DNA from: a virus
Strand: one strand, 5' to 3'
Virus record (IMG/VR): IMGVR_UViG_3300010388_000103
Span: 1-33,651 of that record
Length of the DNA stretch: 33,651 bases
The notes below the pieces were generated by a model that saw nothing but the letters and a program-made list of their open reading frames with translations, was not told where the DNA came from and did no database searches. The number at the start of each line of letters is the position of its first letter. The first letter of the stretch is position 1. Positions 29,664 to 33,651 of this stretch are shown piece after piece. A program made the position numbers and the translations under genes.

Positions 29664-29774
29664 ATGCAGCAATTTATAGACATAATCATAGCGACTTTGG
29701 CGCTTGGCGCACTCGCTACCGCACTGGCATTCTGTGCGCGGGTTGGCTGGGCATTGGGGAGCAAGGTAATATGA
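29664..29774 (+). CDS. Single-TM peptide
   Basis: ATG 29664 follows GGGAGAGAG. An in-frame ATG at 29649 overlaps the preceding gene. The 36-residue product (MQQFIDIIIATLALGALATA then LAFCARVGWALGSKVI) is a membrane helix with a basic C-terminus. It overlaps the next gene by four bases (ATGA). Confidence 0.5.
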   Translation: MQQFIDIIIATLALGALATALAFCARVGWALGSKVI

Positions 29775-29863
29775 TCGCCGACCCCCTGCTGTTCTTCGTG
29801 GTAAACGCAATTGTGGTCGCCACCGCCTACCTGATCGTCACAAATGGAGACGCAAATGACTGA
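29771..29863 (+). CDS. Single-TM peptide
   Basis: A 30-residue product (MIADPLLFFVVNAIVVATAY then LIVTNGDAND) forms a membrane helix with a polar, acidic end. It starts at an ATGA overlap and its last bases overlap the next gene's start. Its pairing with the preceding TM peptide is notable. Confidence 0.5.
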   Translation: MIADPLLFFVVNAIVVATAYLIVTNGDAND

Positions 29864-30143
29864 CCTGCCGATATTGCCCGACTGGGTGCTGATCGAAGCC
29901 GCGAAGCGGAGCGGATGGGCCAACACGCTCACGGTTGAATATTTGCAAAGCGCCTATAGGGCATATCCTGGCTACAACGCCCTGTGCGACATGATCGCCA
30001 AGCACGAACAGAAGCCGGTTGATCGCAAGCTGCTGTGTGCGCGGGAAGCGTATTCTGATGTTTCACGCAGAAACCCAGATGATTGGCATAGTGAAATTGC
30101 CATCCGCGCCATCGAACTGTACGAAGAGGGATTTGGGAAATGA
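29856..30143 (+). CDS. Phage protein of unknown function
   Basis: ATG 29856, preceded by GGAG, is chosen over 29844, which lies deeper in the previous gene. The 95-residue product (LPILPDWVLIEAAKRSGWAN, then AYPGYNALCDMIAKHEQKPV and DWHSEIAIRAIELYEEGFGK) looks helical. The last part resembles short helical repeats found in phage accessory proteins. No function assigned. Confidence 0.6.
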   Translation: MTDLPILPDWVLIEAAKRSGWANTLTVEYLQSAYRAYPGYNALCDMIAKHEQKPVDRKLLCAREAYSDVSRRNPDDWHSEIAIRAIELYEEGFGK

Positions 30144-30334
30144 GCGAGACGCTTAAGCCATGTCCGTTTTGCGGCTGCACGAACGTCTACCCTGTCAGCC
30201 CATCGCTAGGCCATTCGGCTTGGCGTGTATTCTGCGATGATTGCAGCGCGGAAGGTCCGACTATCCAGTCATATAATTCCGATGAAGCGGAGGCCCGTTG
30301 CCAATGGGTTTGGAATATCCGCCATGATGCGTGA
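30140..30334 (+). CDS. Lar-like restriction alleviation protein (zinc finger)
   Basis: The 64-residue product has the Lar pattern: LKPCPFCGCTN at the N-terminus, then WRVFCDDCSAEGP, giving two Cys pairs for one zinc, and a C-terminal EAEARCQWVWNIR segment that matches the usual WN-R ending. Lar of Rac/lambda-like phages modulates host type I restriction-modification. Many Lar-like phage proteins have no tested function. It starts in an ATGA overlap and is translationally coupled. Confidence 0.75.
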   Translation: MSETLKPCPFCGCTNVYPVSPSLGHSAWRVFCDDCSAEGPTIQSYNSDEAEARCQWVWNIRHDA

Positions 30335-30705
30335 GGACAAAGGTAGTGCCGCCCGCAAAGAAACCCGCGCAGCCTTGGGAGAAACGAAAAATGACTGAGA
30401 TTGAAAAACTGATTGACCGGTTCGCGCTTGAGGCGAGGGACGAACATCTCGGGGAAGCACTATACGGGCTGTCCGCACGGCTGCTACTCACTGGTTGGCT
30501 GGACGACGAAACAAACCACGCCGCATATGAGAAAGTAGTATCGACGTATGGTAAGCCGTTTATAAAAATTGACGACGACTTGCTGGCTGGGGCGCTGGCG
30601 GATGCGCTAGTGCAGTATCTAGACGCCAGCCACCTCGACCTCGCGGAAGACCTCCGCAATGCTCTCGCCATACGCGGTGGAAAAATTGTGTGGGGTGACA
30701 AATGA
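30331..30705 (+). CDS. Phage protein of unknown function
   Basis: The GTG at 30331 overlaps the preceding stop (GTGA); ATG 30391 (MTEIEKLIDRFALEARDEHL) is an alternative with a GGGAG further upstream. The full product is 124 residues: a Pro/Lys-rich N-terminus (about 1-20), then a helical soluble domain rich in Asp, Leu and Ala. Not recognised. Confidence 0.55.
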   Translation: MRTKVVPPAKKPAQPWEKRKMTEIEKLIDRFALEARDEHLGEALYGLSARLLLTGWLDDETNHAAYEKVVSTYGKPFIKIDDDLLAGALADALVQYLDASHLDLAEDLRNALAIRGGKIVWGDK

Positions 30706-30929
30706 CGGAGATCACACAGGCTGACATTGATCTGCAAAACGAACTTTGGAAAATGTCAGTTAACTGGGGCAATAGAGAGACAATGACGGAAATGATTGCC
30801 CGTCACCGCGAACAAGCAGCCGCAGAAGAGCGCGCCAAGATCGTGGCGTGGCATAGGACGTGTCCGCCGCACATAGCCCACTGCTTTGACGCGGCAGATG
30901 CCATCGAAGCAAAGGAACATTTGAAATGA
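30702..30929 (+). CDS. Small phage protein of unknown function
   Basis: The 75-residue product (MTEITQADIDLQNELWKMSV, then IARHREQAAAEERAKIVAWH and a short end with CFDAADAIEAKEHLK) starts at an ATGA overlap. It is helical. The ERAKIVAWH plus ADAIEAKEHL ending is a pattern I have seen at the ends of many uncharacterised phage early proteins. Confidence 0.6.
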   Translation: MTEITQADIDLQNELWKMSVNWGNRETMTEMIARHREQAAAEERAKIVAWHRTCPPHIAHCFDAADAIEAKEHLK

Positions 30930-31093
30930 GCGCACTTGGAATAACCTTCGTGGCCTTGGCGCTGTCGTGGCTGATCGGTCGCATCTTATCATACATCGAC
31001 CACCCAGTGGCCGAGCTGATCCATATCATCTGCGTCCTGATATTCTTTGGCGCAATGGTGACCGGCATCGTGCTGGTGGGGATGATGCTATGA
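30926..31093 (+). CDS. Two-TM small membrane protein
   Basis: The 55-residue product has two hydrophobic helices (ALGITFVALALSWLIGRILS and LIHIICVLIFFGAMVTGIVL) separated by a short acidic loop. The start overlaps the preceding stop (ATGA). Such a product could alter the host membrane or act against other phages; this is speculation. Confidence 0.55.
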   Translation: MSALGITFVALALSWLIGRILSYIDHPVAELIHIICVLIFFGAMVTGIVLVGMML

Positions 31094-31215
31094 GGTGCTT
31101 GTTCCACAAATGGACGCGCTGGTCGAAGCCGTATCAGCGTGAGACCATTTATGTGAGCGACTACCAACAACGAAGCTGCACCAAGTGCGGCAAGGCAGAG
31201 GAGAGAAAGGTATGA
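31090..31215 (+). CDS. Zinc-ribbon-like small protein
   Basis: The 41-residue product MRCLFHKWTRWSKPYQRETI, then YVSDYQQRSCTKCGKAEERK has a Cys-x-x-x-His near the start and a Cys-x-x-Cys pair near the end, enough for one zinc site. Small CxxC proteins of this kind are frequent in phage early operons and of unknown role. It overlaps both neighbours (ATGA). Confidence 0.55.
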   Translation: MRCLFHKWTRWSKPYQRETIYVSDYQQRSCTKCGKAEERKV

Positions 31216-31391
31216 TCGAGATTTATGCCATCGCAGGCTTCTTGCTGGGCGCGGCCACTGGGTTTGCCATCGCCAACGCAGGCATGACACGCAGGCTGGA
31301 AGACCTGCAAAGCGAATACGATACACTGGTGGACCGCGACCCCAAGACTGGGCGGTTCGTCAAATCCATGCGGAAGTTGGAAAGGGACTGA
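31212..31391 (+). CDS. Small membrane-anchored protein
   Basis: The ATG at 31212 overlaps the preceding stop; 59 residues. An N-terminal TM segment (IEIYAIAGFLLGAATGFAIA) precedes a charged helical tail (GMTRRLEDLQSEYDTLVDRD then a basic end). Topology suggests a membrane-tethered coiled coil. No homologue recognised. Confidence 0.55.
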   Translation: MIEIYAIAGFLLGAATGFAIANAGMTRRLEDLQSEYDTLVDRDPKTGRFVKSMRKLERD

Positions 31392-31392
31392 G

Positions 31393-31671
31393 ATGAGTAC
31401 GACAGCAGTTTTTGCATTGATGGAGGCAGGCCGCCTCGACTTCACGACAGCCAAGAAGATCATCTCCAAGCTGGAAGCCAATGGGATGACCATCTACAAG
31501 AAGAAGATATTCAAGAACGGGAAGCGGCCCATATCGTCAAAGCCGTTCACACCGGAACTGGCTGCAAAAATCAGGAGCTATTACGTATCGCATCCGCACA
31601 TGACGCAGCAGGAGATTGCGAACGTCTTCCACGTCAACAGCGGGCGGGTTAATGAGGCTTTGTCGGGATGA
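31393..31671 (+). CDS. HTH-containing phage protein
   Basis: The 92-residue product has a helical N-terminal part (AVFALMEAGRLDFTTAKKII) and a C-terminal helix-turn-helix of the type HPHMTQQEIANVFHVNSGRV (about 67-86). It resembles small DNA-binding regulators of phage early or late genes. It lies just before the terminase genes, so it may affect the late switch; no evidence beyond position. It overlaps the next gene by four bases. Confidence 0.65.
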   Translation: MSTTAVFALMEAGRLDFTTAKKIISKLEANGMTIYKKKIFKNGKRPISSKPFTPELAAKIRSYYVSHPHMTQQEIANVFHVNSGRVNEALSG

Positions 31672-31850
31672 TTGTCCACATTGCACCGGAAGACCTGACC
31701 CACTTTGCTGTGGCATGGCTTCGATACACGCTTGATGAACTGAAGGCCAATGCAGCCTGTCCCCGCGAGCATCCAGATGATGTCAGACAGTACAAGAAAG
31801 ACATCAAGGCGGTGAAGCGCATTTTGGCTTACGTTGACGGCCCGCTTTGA
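31668..31850 (+). CDS. Small phage protein of unknown function
   Basis: The 60-residue product (MIVHIAPEDLTHFAVAWLRY, then TLDELKANAACPREHPDDVR and YKKDIKAVKRILAYVDGPL) appears helical. The start is an ATGA overlap. Its last codons overlap the -35 box of the promoter candidate at 31847. Not recognised. Confidence 0.55.
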   Translation: MIVHIAPEDLTHFAVAWLRYTLDELKANAACPREHPDDVRQYKKDIKAVKRILAYVDGPL

Positions 31851-31875
31851 CAAAACAGGGATGATAGCCTAGATA
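31847..31875 (+). promoter_or_regulatory. Promoter candidate before the terminase genes
   Basis: TTGACA (31847-31852) is a perfect -35 box at the stop codon of the preceding gene. A 17-bp spacer leads to TAGATA (31870-31875), which matches three of six -10 positions. This 58-bp gap separates the early run from the terminase genes, so a late promoter here would be sensible. The weak -10 box lowers confidence. Confidence 0.45.
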
Positions 31876-31908
31876 GATTTTCAGGCGGAAGTGGAGTAGA
31901 AGCCTGTT

Positions 31909-32295
31909 ATGACATTGACATTCAAACAAGAAGCATTTGCCCAAGCCATCGCTGACGGGATGACGCAAGCTGACGCATATCGCGCGGCTTATGACGCTGA
32001 AGATATGTCGGATAACGCCATTTACGTTGAGGCATCTCGCGTCATCGACAACCCTAAAGTGGCGCTAAGGGTCAAAGAGCTTAAAGATGCCCTGTCAGAG
32101 AAGGTTCTGTGGACCCGTGAGATGTCTGTCAGGGCGCTCAAGGAAACATACGAAACAGGGGCAGGAAGCGTTAAGGTTGCAGCCGTCAAAGAGTTGAACG
32201 CAATGCACGGCTACAACGAACCATCAAAGCTCCACGTCGAAGGAAACATTGGCATCGTGCGCTATCCCGGTCTGGATGATGGCGAAGACGATTGA
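31909..32295 (+). CDS. terS: Terminase small subunit
   Basis: The 128-residue product begins MTLTFKQEAFAQAIADGMTQ, followed by ADAYRAAY and SDNAIYVEASRVIDNPKVALRV, typical of Terminase_2-type small subunits: an N-terminal HTH for recognising the packaging site and a central oligomerisation helix. The C-terminus is short and acidic. It forms the ring that brings the large subunit to phage DNA. Its end overlaps the large subunit start. It follows the promoter candidate by 33 bases. Confidence 0.88.
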   Translation: MTLTFKQEAFAQAIADGMTQADAYRAAYDAEDMSDNAIYVEASRVIDNPKVALRVKELKDALSEKVLWTREMSVRALKETYETGAGSVKVAAVKELNAMHGYNEPSKLHVEGNIGIVRYPGLDDGEDD

Positions 32296-33544
32296 CCTAA
32301 TCAGTCCGTATAGGCCGCGAGACCAATTCCTCCCGCTGCATAAACGTAAAACACGATGGATGATTACCGTTGCCCATCGTCGTGCCGGTAAGACGGTCGC
32401 CTGCGTCAATGAGGTGATCCGCAGGGCATTGGCTTGTAAGCTGCCCAACCCTCGCTTTGCATACATCGCTCCACAGCTTAATCAGGCGAAAGACATCGCT
32501 TGGACGTACATCAAGGAGGCGGTTGCCTTCCTTCCGGGCGTCAAGATTAATGAGAGCGAGCTATGGGTAGAGCTTCCCAATAATGCCCGCGTCAGGGTTT
32601 ACGGCGCTGACAATCCAGATCGGCTGCGTGGCATCTATCTTGATGGCGTCGTGCTGGATGAGTTTGGGGACATGAACCCAACAGTCTGGACACAGGTGAT
32701 CCGTCCCGCGTTGTCTGACCGTAAGGGCTGGGCAATCTTCATCGGTACGCCAAAGGGTAAGAACGTCTTCTTCGACCTGTGGCAGAACGCAGAGAACGAC
32801 GAAGATTGGACGCGCCTCATTCTCAAGGCATCTGAGACAGGGCTGCTGGACGACAAGGAGCTTTCCGACGCTCGCCGCATGATGAGTGAGGACGAATACG
32901 CTCAGGAATACGAGTGCAGCTTTGAAGCCGCTGTTCGTGGTGCGTACTATGGTAAGGAGTTTTCAGATGCAGACGCACAAGCAAGAATTACATCTGTTCC
33001 TTATGACCCATCTCTATCAGTCCACACTGCTTGGGACTTGGGTATGTCCGACAGCACCGTCATCTGGTTCGTCCAAGCGCATGGCGGAGAAACCCGCTGG
33101 ATTGATTGTCTCAAAGGTGAAGGCGTTGGCCTCGACTGGTATGTGAAGCAGTTGCAGGCCAAGCCTTACGTCTGGGGCAACCACTATCTCCCGCATGACG
33201 TGCGCGTCCGTGAACTGGGGACAGGCAAGAGCCGCTTGGAGGTTCTGGGCGAGCTTGGGCTACGCAATATCGAGGTGGCACCGCGCATGGACATCATGGA
33301 CGGCATTCAGGCGCTCCGTATGCTGTTGGCGCGCTCTTGGTTCGACAAGGACAACTGCAAGACCGGGATCGAAGCCCTGCGGATGTATCGCCGCAATTAC
33401 GATGAGAAGCGGCAAGAGTTTCAGGCCAACCCGTATCACGACTGGACCAGTCACTACGCTGACGCGGCTAGATACTTTGCCATAGCGCATCGGGAGCAAA
33501 TGGGTTATACGCCTATCAGGCGAAATATACGTGGTATCGTTTGA
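32279..33544 (+). CDS. terL: Terminase large subunit
   Basis: I place the start at ATG 32279 (MAKTIDLISPYRPRDQFLPL); 32276 is equally possible, and neither has a strong ribosome-binding site. The 421-residue protein has an ATPase domain with Walker A AHRRAGKT (32-39), Walker B LDGVVLDE (121-128) and a FIGTP coupling motif (154-158), then a nuclease domain with AWDLGMSDS (D253) and a distal HDWTSHYADAARY block holding further acidic residues. It cuts concatemers and powers DNA translocation into the prohead. Packaging strategy is not shown by the sequence; the circular assembly is compatible with headful packaging. Confidence 0.92.
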   Translation: MAKTIDLISPYRPRDQFLPLHKRKTRWMITVAHRRAGKTVACVNEVIRRALACKLPNPRFAYIAPQLNQAKDIAWTYIKEAVAFLPGVKINESELWVELPNNARVRVYGADNPDRLRGIYLDGVVLDEFGDMNPTVWTQVIRPALSDRKGWAIFIGTPKGKNVFFDLWQNAENDEDWTRLILKASETGLLDDKELSDARRMMSEDEYAQEYECSFEAAVRGAYYGKEFSDADAQARITSVPYDPSLSVHTAWDLGMSDSTVIWFVQAHGGETRWIDCLKGEGVGLDWYVKQLQAKPYVWGNHYLPHDVRVRELGTGKSRLEVLGELGLRNIEVAPRMDIMDGIQALRMLLARSWFDKDNCKTGIEALRMYRRNYDEKRQEFQANPYHDWTSHYADAARYFAIAHREQMGYTPIRRNIRGIV

Positions 33545-33554
33545 GGGTTAAACC

Positions 33555-33651
33555 ATGAAAAAACTCGACGCAGCGGCAAAGAAGATTGCCAAGGTCATGG
33601 GCGAGTACAAGCGCGGCACACTTCACGCTGGCGTAAACCCCAAGGGACCGG
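33555..33651 (+). CDS. DUF6496-like small basic protein, 5' part (continues at position 1)
   Basis: The gene starts at ATG 33555, ten bases after the terminase stop, with a GAGGG upstream. It starts MKKLDAAAKKIAKVMGEYKR and reads in frame through the terminal overlap. Combined with positions 1-135 it gives one intact 58-residue product. The reading-frame continuity is itself support that the contig is circular. Confidence 0.85.
   Translation, partial: MKKLDAAAKKIAKVMGEYKRGTLHAGVNPKGP
33597..33651. repeat. Terminal direct repeat, right copy (assembly overlap)
   Basis: These 55 bases are identical to 1-55. Removing one copy gives a circle of 33,596 bp. Confidence 0.95.

Noticed and set aside
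31882-31906. CAGGC/GCCTG inverted repeat before the terminase small subunit gene
   Set aside because: Arms of only five bases; could easily be chance, so not listed as a feature.
1-33651. Lysogeny functions, attachment site, tRNA genes or CRISPR arrays
   Set aside because: No integrase, excisionase, CI-like repressor or partition gene was recognised, and no repeat-spacer pattern or tRNA-like cloverleaf was noticed. A tRNA scan could still find one that I missed.

Overview
The window looks like the complete genome of a tailed phage of podovirus type, opened at an arbitrary point. The first 55 bases (1-55) recur exactly as the last 55 (33597-33651), as expected for a circular or circularly permuted assembly whose non-redundant length is 33,596 bp. 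One small gene (DUF6496-like) runs across the junction. A phage-borne GapR/DUF2312 protein, a DnaA domain IV-like protein and the general protein repertoire suggest an alphaproteobacterial host; this is inference from family knowledge, not a search. I saw no integrase, partition or CI-type repressor gene, no tRNA and no CRISPR array, so a virulent lifestyle is the simplest reading.

Layout. (1) The late module on the + strand starts at 31909 with small and large terminase, crosses the contig end, and continues from position 1: portal, an Ala/Gly/Thr-rich protein, scaffold, DUF5309-type major capsid protein followed by a strong hairpin, head-tail adaptor, a tail fibre with a duplicated 44-residue module, an AT-richer receptor-binding-like pair, a tail assembly chaperone, a lysis cassette (three small membrane proteins, GH19 endolysin, Rz and an embedded Rz1), a metallophosphoesterase, an HNH homing endonuclease, a DUF6378 protein, a gp10/nozzle-like tail protein, a jelly-roll-like tail protein, then four genes that look like internal or ejection proteins, ending with a soluble lytic transglycosylase (21389-21976) and a small basic protein. 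(2) A leftward operon (26025 down to 22126) carries a complete recombination set: Erf-type annealing protein, YqaJ exonuclease, NinB/Orf, SSB, a Zn HNH nuclease, a GapR-like protein and two HTH proteins. (3) A divergent control region (26026-26150) holds a good rightward promoter overlapped by an inverted repeat. (4) A rightward early operon (26151-31850) carries a small HTH regulator, a DUF1064 nuclease, a second HNH endonuclease, a DnaA-IV-like protein, a lambda-O-like replication initiator containing origin-like repeats, and then a dense run of tiny translationally coupled ORFs (membrane peptides, a Lar-like zinc protein, zinc-ribbon peptides).

How it fits together. The regulator probably governs divergent early transcription. 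The initiator probably recruits host helicase to an origin inside its own gene, since no phage helicase, primase or polymerase is present. The recombination operon processes and anneals ends. Terminase packages DNA into a P22-like portal/HK97-fold head. The ejection proteins with the transglycosylase deliver DNA, and the holin-endolysin-spanin set lyses the Gram-negative host.

The most interesting features are the near-duplicate 20-bp gene-start sequence flanking the first HNH gene, the repeat clusters inside the initiator gene, the two related TM-plus-coiled-coil proteins flanking an EF-hand-like membrane protein next to the endolysin, and the cluster of tiny uncharacterised ORFs. Function calls rest on motif reading by eye; no database search was run.
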